This document shows positions 20,258 through 28,475 of a stretch of 64,000 nt of DNA, one piece after another. The stretch comes from Oceanicoccus sp. KOV_DT_Chl (GTDB lineage: Bacteria > Pseudomonadota > Gammaproteobacteria > Pseudomonadales > Dasaniaceae): positions 310,001-374,000 of the forward strand of contig NZ_FQLF01000002.1 of the NCBI RefSeq assembly GCF_900120175.1, in the 5' to 3' direction. The position numbers and the translations under genes are program-made. The first letter of the stretch is position 1. The number at the start of each line of letters is the position of its first letter. The notes beneath the pieces are model-generated. The model did no database searches, had not been told where the DNA came from, and saw nothing but the letters and a program-made list of their open reading frames with translations.

Positions 20258-20322
20258 GTTCGGGGTCAGAGTAAAAACTGATCGGGATTGAACGATATAG
20301 ATTTTACTCTGACCCCAAACTC
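20258..20322. repeat. RAYT-associated repeat pair, family 1 (REPIN-like)
   Basis: GGGGTCAGAGTAAAAAC (within 20258-20278) and its inverse ATTTTACTCTGACCCC (from 20301) face each other across about 22 bp. This is the two-REP arrangement called a REPIN. It lies just past the stop of the small membrane gene. Confidence 0.65.
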
Positions 20323-20326
20323 TGTG

Positions 20327-20616
20327 TTAACTTTTAGTGCCCCATATTTTTGACACTGCACCTTTTGATCCAAGCGCACCTACAACGACGGCTACTATAC
20401 CGACACTCCCGAATATTATTACAGGCAGAAGTGCACCTATATCACCAGTTGAATTCGCAGCACCAAAGGATACCAGTGACAGGAATATAAACAGCGTGCC
20501 TAATACATTTAGCGCAACTCTATGTGACTTTTTATAGTTAGCCGGGACCTTTCAGTCTCGAAGAACTGAAGTATTGGCCAGAATATTTTCGTTAATGTAC
20601 TTTTCATCATTTTCAT
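20327..20616 (-). pseudogene. Small two-helix membrane protein, frameshifted
   Basis: From the ATG at 20616 the frame reads MKMMKSTLTKIFWPILQF to 20534 and soon stops. A second frame continues with HRVALNVLGTLFIFLSLVSF and LLPVIIFGSVGIVAVVVGAL to the stop at 20327, giving two hydrophobic helices. One extra base in the homopolymer at 20529-20533 joins the parts as IKKSHRVAL, giving about 96 residues. I do not recognise the family. It is flanked on both sides by family 1 RAYT repeats, which suggests it travelled or was captured with them. Confidence 0.55.
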
Positions 20617-20696
20617 CACTTCACCATCAAACAATTTTCAATTCACTCCCACACATAACGTCGCGCTAAAGGCAGAATCAATATATTTTCATCATA

Positions 20697-20719
20697 GTTT
20701 TTACTCTGACCCCGAACTC
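20697..20719 (-). repeat. RAYT-associated repeat, family 1, single copy
   Basis: GTTTTTACTCTGACCCC then GAACTC, identical to the copy at 18241-18263. It lies in the gap between the small membrane gene and the nitronate monooxygenase. Confidence 0.75.
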
Positions 20720-20816
20720 GATAGTGATTTAGGTGCGATGTGCGTATTGATCAAACTATCGTTATATCGGAGAAATTGGCAGACGCTCATCCTTATGTAC
20801 CTGCCACTTCAATAAA

Positions 20817-21797
20817 TTATACCGCGTAAGCCTTCTGCGCTACGGTAATTTCTTCGCTGAGTTGCGCAATTATTTGGCTAACAGGCCTGATCGCTTGAAT
20901 TCGAGCCGCTTCCGTCCCCATCGTTAGCGCCATCAAATCTACATCGCCTTGCGTATCAGCCATAGGTAAAATCGCAGAGTAACGTGGCATCTCGATCGGC
21001 TGCCCGCCGATGTAGGACGTACCAATACAGTCGATATGGGGATGATCAACTTTTCCACCCAGCGCTTTTACCGCAGTATTTTGATAAACACGCATTGGTT
21101 GATCCGGCCACTCCGGCCCAAACGCCGTGCTTATCTGGGTCTGGCCAGCCTCACAATCAATAACTTTCTTTTTGTAATCAGGATGAGCATTGGCTTCAAC
21201 GGATGCCAGAAAAACAGTGCCACACCAAACCCCCTGAGCACCTTTATCCAACGCTTGCTTAACATCTAAACCATTTACGATGCCACCAGCGATAATCAAC
21301 GGAATATCAGGGAGCGCATCGTAGGTCGCTTTAAATAATTCCTCAACACTGAGGCTAGCCTTGTTGTGCCCTCCGGCTTGCGATCCCTGTAGCACTATCG
21401 CATCTGCCTGCAGACTTTGTGCATGCCTGGCTTCCTCCAGACTATTGACGATAGCCCATACTCGCGTGCCCTGCTGTTGAATGGTCTGCAATTGTTCAGC
21501 TTCAGGCAAGCCAAAAAAGAAAGCAGCCACCGCTGGTTTCTCGGACAAAATAAACGCAAGATGATCTTCGGTGAAGAATGGCATTAGAAAGTCGACACCG
21601 ATTGGCCCTTGATGACTTGCACTCTTCGCTGCCTTATACTGCGCAGAAACTAGAGGAACCGGGAGTATGCCTGCGCCCAGAAATCCCAACCCACCCGAAT
21701 TTGTCACGGCCGAGGCCAATTCCGGGCCGGCGATAAAGGCCATTCCCGCATTAAAAATCGGGTAGTGTATATCCAGTTCTTGTGTCAGCGTGTACAT
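20817..21797 (-). CDS. Nitronate monooxygenase / 2-nitropropane dioxygenase-like flavoprotein
   Basis: A 326-residue FMN-dependent TIM-barrel protein of the NPD family. Typical blocks are PIFNAGMAFIAGPELA at the N-terminus, GGLGFLGAG, the QGSQAGGH segment that carries the conserved His region, and the phosphate-binding IPLIIAGGIVNG and GAQGVWCGTVFL. The family includes nitronate monooxygenases and enoyl-reductase-like enzymes, so the substrate is not defined by sequence. It is divergent from a TetR-family gene with a palindromic candidate operator between them, the usual layout for a locally regulated catabolic enzyme. Confidence 0.85.
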   Translation of the reverse strand: MYTLTQELDIHYPIFNAGMAFIAGPELASAVTNSGGLGFLGAGILPVPLVSAQYKAAKSASHQGPIGVDFLMPFFTEDHLAFILSEKPAVAAFFFGLPEAEQLQTIQQQGTRVWAIVNSLEEARHAQSLQADAIVLQGSQAGGHNKASLSVEELFKATYDALPDIPLIIAGGIVNGLDVKQALDKGAQGVWCGTVFLASVEANAHPDYKKKVIDCEAGQTQISTAFGPEWPDQPMRVYQNTAVKALGGKVDHPHIDCIGTSYIGGQPIEMPRYSAILPMADTQGDVDLMALTMGTEAARIQAIRPVSQIIAQLSEEITVAQKAYAV

Positions 21798-21848
21798 ATC
21801 CTTGTCCTCTTTTATCTGGTTTTTATCTGGTTTGTTTGAAATCTGGTA

Positions 21849-21867
21849 AACCTAGTATATGTAGGTT
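21849..21867. promoter_or_regulatory. Candidate TetR operator
   Basis: AACCTA-GTATATG-TAGGTT is a perfect 6-bp inverted repeat over 19 bp, the size expected for a TetR dimer site. It lies in the intergenic region between the nitronate monooxygenase and tetR genes. Confidence 0.5.
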
Positions 21868-21978
21868 GCTACAATAAAACTCAGCCTTTGTTAATCAAAA
21901 GCAGGACATTGTTTAACAGAGTGGATAACCACAAAATTATCAAAGGCTTATGACGTATAAAATTCCCTGGAGTTAACC

Positions 21979-22579
21979 ATGAGTGAGTCAAATGTTCGAG
22001 AGCGAATTCTGCAGGCCGCCGCCAAGTGCTTTCTGGAGAACGACTATAAAAAAGTGACTACGCGGGAAATTGCCAGCCAGGCCAATGCTAATGTTGCCAT
22101 GATTTCCTATTACTTCGGCAACAAGTCACAATTGTTCGAAGCGGTGATTACGGAGTACTTTGCAGAAATCTATCAGAGCCTTGACGTGTCAGGCAAAGAG
22201 GCCTCCTTAGAGGACGCGCTGCTCGAATCCTGGCAAGTCTACTACAGCGTTATGATGAAAAATCCGGAACTCCCCGCTTAATGGTCCGCGCTCTGGTTTA
22301 TAGCGATGTACCCGGTCATGACTATCTCGTGGAAAATATATTGGGCAAGAAAATGGATGGTTTCGTCAATAAACTCAAAAAAGGCCAGGAAAATGGCCTT
22401 TTCCGCAATGACATCCCAGCAAAACACATCTGGTTGATGTGTGCATCGATCGCCATGATGCAGTGGTGTTTCGTTCCATCATCGGACCGCTGCTGGGTAA
22501 TGATGAGGAAGCTGAGCTGCAAACTCTATCGGAAACAGCAAGCCAAGTGATAGCGAAGGGATTGACGCTTCATTTGTAA
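21979..22579 (+). pseudogene. TetR-family regulator, frameshifted twice
   Basis: The N-terminus is a standard TetR helix-turn-helix (RERILQAAAKCFLENDYKKV, TTREIASQANANVAMISYYF). The frame stops at 22281 just after MKNPELP. A second frame continues (LMVRALVYSDVPGHDYLVEN), and a third gives the natural C-terminus (RSIIGPLLGNDEEAE, ending LTLHL at 22579). Adding one C at 22272-22275 and one T at 22469-22471 restores a full-length TetR of about 200 residues. A spaced GGAG sits upstream of the ATG. It probably controls the divergent nitronate monooxygenase gene; if the frameshifts are real, that control is lost. Confidence 0.82.
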
Positions 22580-22589
22580 ACCACTCAAA

Positions 22590-22613
22590 GAGTTCGGGGT
22601 CAGAGTAAAAACT
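22590..22613 (+). repeat. RAYT-associated repeat, family 1, left end of RAYT element
   Basis: GGGGTCAGAGTAAAAACT, inverse of the copy at 23371-23391. The pair encloses the RAYT gene at 22615-23295. Confidence 0.8.
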
Positions 22614-22614
22614 A

Positions 22615-23295
22615 CTAATTCTTCGGGCCGGGCTTTAGTAATCGCTGCCTCCGGCTTCCAAGACTCTCAACTCTATCCTTAAAGTGCTCTGAGCCAAGCG
22701 CCAAACCTCTTTGGGTAGATTGCCTGATATCTGTTATTAATTCACCATCAATCTCAGTTTCGAATAACTGTCTGTAGCAAGACTGCCGCTCGATAGCGAT
22801 CCGTCCCAATCTTAAATACTCAAAATGGGGAGACCACAAACTCATGGCTTTACCAAACGCATTGGCACAATAGCTCGACCAGCGGTAATCGGCAGGATCA
22901 CTAACCATCCCCGCACGCACAGGGTTCAATTCAATATACCGAAGACAAACTAAAAAGTACTTCTCTGTCTCTACTGGACAAGATTTAAATCGTCCCTCAA
23001 AAAGAGTACCCGTCCGTCCATATTCACGATTAAAGTATCGTACATAATGCCGCCCCAAAAACTGCATCATCCGTGAAATAGCATCGTCATTCTTAGGGGT
23101 TGCAAGTAGATGCACATGATTATTCATAAACACCCAACCATGAATAGCAACATCATACTTCTCCGCTCCTTTTGACAACCAATGGGCATAAGCAGCAAGA
23201 TCAATGTCCGATGTGAAGCATACCTGGCGATTGTTACCGCGCTGAATAATGTGTTGAGGTATACCGCCTGGTGTATAACGACGTAGTCTGGCCAT
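22615..23295 (-). CDS. REP-associated tyrosine transposase (RAYT), family 1
   Basis: A 226-residue Y1 HUH transposase of the RAYT (TnpA-REP) group. Features are IIQRGNNR at the N-terminus, the HUH metal motif HVH in MNNHVHLLATP, the helix with the candidate catalytic Tyr (YVRYFNREYGRTGTLFEGRF), and RYIELNPVRAGMV plus YRWSSY. It is bounded by inverted family 1 repeats at 22590-22613 and 23371-23391. It should cleave and join single-stranded REP-like sequences. At least four further copies of the same repeat lie upstream to 18241, consistent with this gene spreading them. Confidence 0.92.
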   Translation of the reverse strand: MARLRRYTPGGIPQHIIQRGNNRQVCFTSDIDLAAYAHWLSKGAEKYDVAIHGWVFMNNHVHLLATPKNDDAISRMMQFLGRHYVRYFNREYGRTGTLFEGRFKSCPVETEKYFLVCLRYIELNPVRAGMVSDPADYRWSSYCANAFGKAMSLWSPHFEYLRLGRIAIERQSCYRQLFETEIDGELITDIRQSTQRGLALGSEHFKDRVESLGSRRQRLLKPGPKN

Positions 23296-23370
23296 CCATT
23301 CATCCTTGAATAATTTTAGGTTTTTAATAATGTGAGGGGGACATTAAAAAACAAATGTAGCTTTATTATA

Positions 23371-23391
23371 GTTTTTACTCTGACCCCGAAC
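23371..23391 (-). repeat. RAYT-associated repeat, family 1, right end of RAYT element
   Basis: GTTTTTACTCTGACCCCGAA, inverse partner of 22590-22613. It lies about 75 bp upstream of the transposase start. Confidence 0.8.
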
Positions 23392-23469
23392 CCCTAAATC
23401 AGCGACTCGACCTCTGACCAACACTATCTCCGATCTATTTTAAAATATTGTCTAACAAATAAGTTCTAC

Positions 23470-24048
23470 TTACTTAAATAAATCATAAGCTATTAAACAT
23501 AAAACCGGTACACAAAGATAAACAGTATACATAAAGCTGGGGTGGCGTATTTTCCATAACAACTTCATCAAAGCCATTTCACTAAGTTTTTCTGCTTCTT
23601 TAAGGCGTGGTAAAACCCATTTTTGTAACTCATCACGATCAAACAAATAGCCAACCTGCGGGCTACCCATCATGGAAATGACAACATTCCCATCAATAAT
23701 CATGCGAGTTGTATATTTAATTTCCGAAGGGTAAAAACGACTTTCATCACCTTTATTATTGCGGAGAATAATATGATCACGACTCACGCCTACACCGATA
23801 TTTTTTATTGACTGGCTAACAGTACGCACAATGAAATAAATCGCTGTAAAAAAAACCAGCATCATTGTGACTATAATCAAGGTGAAACGGTCAAATTCTT
23901 TTATGCCAAACAATATTGATAGTGCCCCTAATACAGCTAGACCTACTATTAAATAACAATAGTAGGTTGTTTTTTTTATGAACGAAGTGTTTTTCGATAC
24001 CCAGAAATCACCTTCACTGGGGGTAAATAGCTTCAGCCTGTTCATCAA
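23470..24048 (-). CDS. Membrane protein of unknown function
   Basis: A 192-residue protein. Two close hydrophobic helices lie near the N-terminus (YYCYLIVGLAVLGALSILFG and FTLIIVTMMLVFFTAIYFI). They are followed by a soluble segment that could be a small PH-like fold (GVSRDHIILRNN, SRFYPSEIKYTTRM) and a C-terminal helix (FMYTVYLCVPVLCLIAYDLF). I do not recognise the family. It follows the gene at 24059 by 10 bp, so the two are probably cotranscribed. A near-identical copy of its last 57 or so codons lies at 28291-28461. Confidence 0.7.
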   Translation of the reverse strand: MMNRLKLFTPSEGDFWVSKNTSFIKKTTYYCYLIVGLAVLGALSILFGIKEFDRFTLIIVTMMLVFFTAIYFIVRTVSQSIKNIGVGVSRDHIILRNNKGDESRFYPSEIKYTTRMIIDGNVVISMMGSPQVGYLFDRDELQKWVLPRLKEAEKLSEMALMKLLWKIRHPSFMYTVYLCVPVLCLIAYDLFK

Positions 24049-24058
24049 CGCTTATAGA

Positions 24059-25110
24059 TTATTCCTGCTTCTTTTTCATTGCAGTTAAATCACCGCGTTT
24101 AATACCGACAATAATTCCCAGAATAAATAGAACAATAGCTATCCCAATACAAAAGTACACAACATTCATCATAAAGGCACTATGCTCACGCGCAGCAACT
24201 AACACCTTATCCATAGCCGGGCTATAAAGCTCACCCAGAAGCTCTCCAGATTGATCGTAAATATATAAACGCTTATTTACATAATCAGAAACTAAAATAT
24301 CACTACCAAGCTTCTTAAGTAAAAAAGGCTCCGCTCCCTCCGGCATTGATAAAGCACCTATTAATTCACCTTCATCGTTATATCGATAAATCAATCCATG
24401 CTGCCATCTATCGCCGAGAATATTGACCCACCAACTCCCTTTTGGTTCAGTAGCAACATAACCAAGTGGATAGCGCTGCGTCCTGCCTTGTTTAAACTTT
24501 TGAAAATCTTTAGTCGAGAGATTGTTGTTAATATCAACTGACAACAGCATTGCCCGGTTTGTTTCCATTAATAACAATTCATCATCGATTAACTGTAGTG
24601 GTCCAGGCTGACGAAAACCTCCTACTTCAACCAAAATCTCACCCTTCCTGTCTAGTTGATACAAGGCATCATTACTAACATGCGAGATAAATAAATTCTC
24701 TTTTTTATTATCATACAAAGAAAACCAATGTCGACGAATCGCCGGCATGTCAGTTTGGAACTTTAGGCATTTTTTCTCACTTAAGTCACACTGATATAGG
24801 CCCGATTCTTCATTCTTGCCACCAAGACTGTTAACCAAAAAAGTAGAGCGTTCTAAAAACTGGAAATTACCCCAACTATAGAATAATCCTAAGTCACTAA
24901 TTTCAATTTCTCTAACAACAACTTTATCATCAGAAAATTCTGTTAATAGGTCATCAGTACGGACAATAGTCGTCCCCACTCCGTGCGCTGCATATAATCA
25001 ACTGAGACAGAGTCAAAAGCTTGATCATAGGCCCAAAAACCTCCACCACCCAGAATAATAAAAAGAGTTAATATAACTGTTGTTTGAAGAGGTGTTAAAT
25101 CACTTCCCAT
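24059..25110 (-). CDS. Membrane-anchored propeller-like protein of unknown function (frameshifted near start)
   Basis: The intact frame (ends 24059, from about 24979) lacks a natural start. Upstream, an ATG at 25110 opens MGSDLTPLQTTVILTLFIIL, a signal-anchor helix, and reads on to VDYMQRTEWG. One extra base in the C4 run at 24974-24977 (G on the coding strand) joins the two as EWGTTIVRTDDLLTEF, giving about 350 residues. The body has repeated short strand blocks (LFISHVSNDALYQLDRKGEI, DILVSDYVNKRLYIYDQSG) like NHL or propeller repeats. A second helix follows near the C-terminus (VVYFCIGIAIVLFILGIIVG). The function is unknown. It is cotranscribed with the next gene. Confidence 0.65.
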
Positions 25111-25180
25111 GAGAACATTCCTTTATATGAAAATTTATTTAAGTTTTATAAAAAGTAGATAACAATTAATTTAATTAATT

Positions 25181-25511
25181 GGGCCAGAGTCACTGACCCT
25201 CCGCGCCTAACAAGAATTCCTCTCATTTCCTATCGCCCCTTTTACTGGGCACGGCACACCTACCAGTTTTTTCTTCGATTTTCACTTTAAAGCGATCACT
25301 TCCTAATACCCAGGATTTATTTGTAGCCTCCTTGATTGCAGCATCGTCACAAAAACAAGCCTCCCGATTATTACCACGCCGAATCACATACTGAGCACAG
25401 CCCTCCAAATAAAGTCGAGGGAATCGTGCCACCAGAAAATCCTTTCTCCAAAGTAGTAAAATGATATTGAAGACTAACCAGCCTAGGTGTCGATATCAAT
25501 GACTCTGACCC
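25181..25511. mobile_element. Internally deleted RAYT mini-element
   Basis: About 330 bp bounded by imperfect inverted ends GGGCCAGAGTCA (25181-25192) and TGACTCTGACCC (25500-25511). The only coding content is the short RAYT remnant at 25223-25432. It looks like a non-autonomous derivative that keeps both ends of a RAYT element. Confidence 0.6.
25223..25432 (-). pseudogene. RAYT remnant: N-terminus joined to C-terminus
   Basis: A 69-residue frame from a GTG start. The first 27 residues (MARFPRLYLEGCAQYVIRRG, NNREACF) are a RAYT N-terminus. The last 35 (ATNKSWVLGSDRFKVKIEEK, TGR) are a RAYT C-terminus. The catalytic core with the HUH motif and Tyr is missing, so the deletion is internal and in frame. 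It cannot be an active transposase. Confidence 0.7.
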
Positions 25512-25534
25512 TGATGAGTCCTGATAGCGGTCTT

Positions 25535-26203
25535 TTATTTATTGCCCAGAAGCTCTTTTTGTAATAGCAATAAATCCCTTAGATCTACTAACCCATCGTT
25601 ATTAATATCACTGCTCGTGCCTTCCTCAGCACTTATTACAATATTATCAAGCTGATGATAGCTTGATAATGTGGTACCTTGGTTAGTCCATTGAACATAC
25701 TTTAAATTGCTAAATTCGCTCGAAAAATAGAATGTTTGTCCACCCCACGTACGATCGAGTAAAAATGATTGAGTTACTAGATTGTTATCCTGGTCGGTTC
25801 CGTAATAGGTAATTGTTTGGGGGGATTGTGTAAATCCGCTCCAATGCTCCCATAAATCTACTGAAATGAGCGTGAAGGGCCTCCTATCGCTTCTAGCCAT
25901 TCTGGTGCCAATAGAACTACCACCACCAAGATTTTGGCGAAAAGCGCTCTGGCCTGTATACCTAATACCGGCATTACTACCCCATATACCGTAATAGTTA
26001 TCAAGCTGAGACTTCGCAAGAAGGCCATTCGTGGCCTCAAAAATATAACCTTTGCTGGTAAAACCTGACGAAAATATCAAGCCTTCGGCACCAGCATCAA
26101 ATTCTTCGAAGTCCAGAACAGTTATTACATCGTCAGAATAAACCACTGGTGTGTACAATATATTGAAAGTTAATGCTATAAAGAAAATTTTATCTAATTT
26201 CAT
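25535..26203 (-). CDS. Secreted protein with a C-terminal dockerin-like repeat
   Basis: The start is placed at the ATG ending at 26203 (AAGGG upstream), giving a signal peptide (MKLDKIFFIALTFNILYTPV). The mature part has a beta-rich, carbohydrate-binding-like pattern (VLDFEEFDAGAEGLIF, RRPFTLISVDLWEHWSGF, LKYVQWTNQG). The C-terminal 22 residues match one type I dockerin-like calcium loop (DINNDGLVDLRDLLLLQKEL). In non-cellulosomal bacteria such repeats occur on many secreted proteins. The specific function is unknown. It stands alone between RAYT elements. Confidence 0.65.
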   Translation of the reverse strand: MKLDKIFFIALTFNILYTPVVYSDDVITVLDFEEFDAGAEGLIFSSGFTSKGYIFEATNGLLAKSQLDNYYGIWGSNAGIRYTGQSAFRQNLGGGSSIGTRMARSDRRPFTLISVDLWEHWSGFTQSPQTITYYGTDQDNNLVTQSFLLDRTWGGQTFYFSSEFSNLKYVQWTNQGTTLSSYHQLDNIVISAEEGTSSDINNDGLVDLRDLLLLQKELLGNK

Positions 26204-26234
26204 ATTTACCCTTAATTGTTGCGATTCCATTTAA

Positions 26235-26270
26235 CGCTTCGCTTTGAGGCAACCGAATCAGAGCGAAGCG
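26235..26270. repeat. Inverted repeat upstream of the dockerin-like gene
   Basis: CGCTTCGCT and AGCGAAGCG are perfect 9-bp arms 18 bp apart. No T-run follows on either strand. The rest of 26271-26448 shows nothing I can identify. Confidence 0.5.
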
Positions 26271-26515
26271 GCGAGTAGGCTACCCCAACCGCGTATGCCC
26301 TCTGCTGACTTCTGTAATGCGATCACAGCGGATCTCTCCACTGTCACTTTTTTCCAGCAACACACTACAGACCTCCCGGGGTAAGTCACTTAACTTTCAT
26401 CGCGTAGACGCTTGATTTATAAGAAAACATATCCCGATTAGAGCTCCAGGGACAGTTTACTTAATTCTACGGTAGTTCCCGGGCAATTGGGAGTTCCCGG
26501 GCAATTGAGTCAAAA

Positions 26516-27550
26516 AGGGGTCAAGTCTGTTTTATAATAGCCAAACCCTTTTCCACCGCCGACAACTCCCTTTTCAACTCACCCCGCGCCACCCTTCTCT
26601 TAATGTCCGCCACTGCCGGTGACACGCTACCAGAATGGGACAATCCGAAATACACCGCGATAACATTTAATGGCATAGCCCCATAGTGCTGACAACAATA
26701 GATGGCCAGCTTACGCGGAAGATTCGCCGCTTGCCTTCCTGATTGTCGAGTAACAAGGCTGGTTCCCTTGACCTTACAGACCTTGGCCACAACCGAAATA
26801 ATACGATCTGCATCGGGACGCTCTATAAGCATTTGCAGTTTATCCGTATCCAATTGCTGTTGTTGCATGAGCTGAGCCAGTGACTCTTTGAATTCACTCC
26901 CACCTAACAGGCTCGCCAAATTGCCTTTATTGTAAAACTGCAACAACCCTTCATCGTTACCTGCTTCGATATAGGCCTGATACCCTTTATAACGCTGTCG
27001 CTGCCCCAGCATTTGATAGGTTTTTTCCCGTATTAACCACCTAGGTAAGGGTGCTCGATTAATATAAGCCAAATAGCTCGACCAAGGGTAGGTGGATAGC
27101 ACATCAGAAACGGCGCCTTTGACTTCGGCCGGATTGCGATGAATGTAGCGACTGAGCTGCAAAAGGTAATTATCTTCATCCACAATAATAGCTTTGTAAC
27201 GCCCTCGAAACAGGGCGCCATCAGTGTGTTTGAGACGGTTATAGCGCTGGGTGTATACGCCGTTGATATGGCGCATGATGCGATCTAAATTGGCGCGCGG
27301 TGTTTCAATGAGCAAATGATAGTGATTACCCATCAAACAATAAGCATGTATCTGCGCATCGAAACGTTGATGCGCTTCCGCCAATGTCTGCAAAAAAGCC
27401 TGGTAATAAGCTTCACTGTGAAAGATTGCTTGGCGTCCCCGACCACGATTCATTACATGGTAAAAGGCGTGCTCATATTGAAGGCGCTGAGGTCTTGGCA
27501 TTAACGGAGTATAACAAGGGTTTGATCATTATAAAACAGACTTGACCCCT
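26516..27550. mobile_element. RAYT family A element, copy 1 (intact)
   Basis: About 1,035 bp bounded by inverted copies of AGGGGTCAAGTCTGTTTTAT (26516-26535 and 27531-27550). It carries a complete RAYT gene. It is almost identical to 28755-29788; I see only three or four substitutions and one 1-base deletion between them, so the duplication is recent. Confidence 0.85.
26521..27501 (-). CDS. REP-associated tyrosine transposase (RAYT), family A
   Basis: A 326-residue Y1 HUH transposase. The N-terminal HUH domain has YHVMNRGRGRQAIF, the metal motif HYH in LMGNHYHLLIETP, and RLKHTDGALFRGRYKAIIV near the candidate catalytic Tyr. RYIHRNPAEV and YPWSSYLAYI follow. The C-terminal 90 residues form a DnaA-like helix-turn-helix extension (LPRKLAIYCCQHYGAMPLNV, IAVYFGLSHSGSVS), typical of the longer RAYTs. 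All motifs are intact, so this copy is probably the active source of copy 2. Confidence 0.93.
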   Translation of the reverse strand: MPRPQRLQYEHAFYHVMNRGRGRQAIFHSEAYYQAFLQTLAEAHQRFDAQIHAYCLMGNHYHLLIETPRANLDRIMRHINGVYTQRYNRLKHTDGALFRGRYKAIIVDEDNYLLQLSRYIHRNPAEVKGAVSDVLSTYPWSSYLAYINRAPLPRWLIREKTYQMLGQRQRYKGYQAYIEAGNDEGLLQFYNKGNLASLLGGSEFKESLAQLMQQQQLDTDKLQMLIERPDADRIISVVAKVCKVKGTSLVTRQSGRQAANLPRKLAIYCCQHYGAMPLNVIAVYFGLSHSGSVSPAVADIKRRVARGELKRELSAVEKGLAIIKQT

Positions 27551-27691
27551 ATTCCCTTCCCATGTTAGCAGTGCCTGTCCCTTATGAATGTTCTCTAGTC
27601 CACAACTGGTACGGTGGAAGCCACCAATGGAAAGCGCTTTATCCCTTGAAGGCTTGGAAGAATATGAGCCACCTAGCAATGGTGATGCTCG

Positions 27692-27802
27692 TTACGTAAA
27701 CAAGCTTGGTGTTGCATTGGTATATATTGGAAAAATCCGGGGCTGGGTGGCGCTGACGCATTGTGCATAACCCGGCACAACCAATCGTGGCATCCTTGCC
27801 AT
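27692..27802 (-). pseudogene. N-terminal remnant of a RAYT gene (family B)
   Basis: A strong AGGAGG site precedes an ATG at 27802 that opens MARMPRLVVPGYAQ, a standard RAYT N-terminus, after which the frame diverges and stops at 27692. The rest of the gene appears to have been lost when the family A element inserted. Confidence 0.6.
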
Positions 27803-27895
27803 AACGACCTCCTAGTGTTTTTTTCTTTCTATTGTGAAAACTAATACTAGGTTATTAATTAAGTAAACTGTCCCCGGAGTTCTCGGAATTCTCAA

Positions 27896-28222
27896 TCATT
27901 GAGCCAAAACAGGCAGGCCACACTTTTTACATGCCTCTGGCATCGGAAAACAGATAAGAGAAATTTCTTCAATTTTTTCATTACACTTAGGGCATCTAGC
28001 TGTGCACGCATCGTTAAAACGACTAGAAATAATAAGTCCTAGAGGTAACGATATGGTCGCAAAAAAAATCATAGTGGGGAGGTAAAAATTACCTAAAATA
28101 TCTTTCATATCTATAGATATAAATAAGGGTAAAAGCAACAAGCAGCCTATAACCGCCAATAAACTATTGACCCTTCTCGCAGTTTTAGTTCGCTCAAATG
28201 CGACTTCAGACAAGTTATTCAT
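27896..28222 (-). CDS. Small zinc-ribbon membrane protein
   Basis: A 108-residue protein. Two hydrophobic helices (VNSLLAVIGCLLLLPLFISI and PTMIFFATISLPLGLIISS) are followed by a C-terminal four-cysteine zinc ribbon (CPKCNEKIEEISLI ... CKKCGLPVL). I do not recognise the family. It resembles in layout, though not in order, the small protein at 30009-30263, where the ribbon comes first. It sits between two RAYT-derived segments and has no obvious operon partner. Confidence 0.65.
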   Translation of the reverse strand: MNNLSEVAFERTKTARRVNSLLAVIGCLLLLPLFISIDMKDILGNFYLPTMIFFATISLPLGLIISSRFNDACTARCPKCNEKIEEISLICFPMPEACKKCGLPVLAQ

Positions 28223-28290
28223 TAGGGTTGGTATACAGATCTGAAAATAAATACAAGAAGATCATAAATAAAAACCTAACCTCCAACCTC

Positions 28291-28461
28291 TACTTAAGTA
28301 AATCATAAACTATTAAACATAAAGCCGGCACACAAAGATAAACAGTATACATAAAGCTGGGGTGGCGTATTTTCCATAACAACTTCATCAAAGCCATTTC
28401 ACTAAGTTTTTCTGCTTCTTTAAGGCGTGGAAAAACCCATTTTTGCAACTCATCACGATCA
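28291..28461 (-). pseudogene. Duplicated 3' fragment of the membrane protein gene at 23470
   Basis: About 170 bp nearly identical to 23468-23640, covering the last 57 or so codons and the stop. There are only a few substitutions. Homology ends abruptly about 10 bp before the family C RAYT end at 28472, so the copy was probably truncated by or carried with that element. Confidence 0.75.
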
Positions 28462-28475
28462 AGTAACTCAGGGGG

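Larger units (their letters stand above)
26449..27874. mobile_element. RAYT family B element, interrupted by RAYT family A copy 1
   Basis: The ends are inverted copies of GGGACAGTTTACTTAATT (26449-26466 and, inverted, 27857-27874). Inside the right end is the start of a RAYT gene (27692-27802). Most of the interior is instead the family A element at 26516-27550. Between the left end and that element lies a direct repeat of AGTTCCCGGGCAATTG. Confidence 0.7.

Noticed and set aside
20337-20537. A 66-residue plus-strand frame
   Set aside because: It is the antisense shadow of the small two-helix membrane gene on the minus strand, which has a more protein-like composition.
20650-20680. ATAACGTCGCGCTAAAG as an integron attC-like site
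   Set aside because: There is no matching inverse core, no integrase gene and no cassette array; the resemblance is only partial.
27588-27770. A 60-residue plus-strand frame inside the family B element
   Set aside because: It has no ribosome site or recognisable similarity, and overlaps the RAYT remnant on the other strand.
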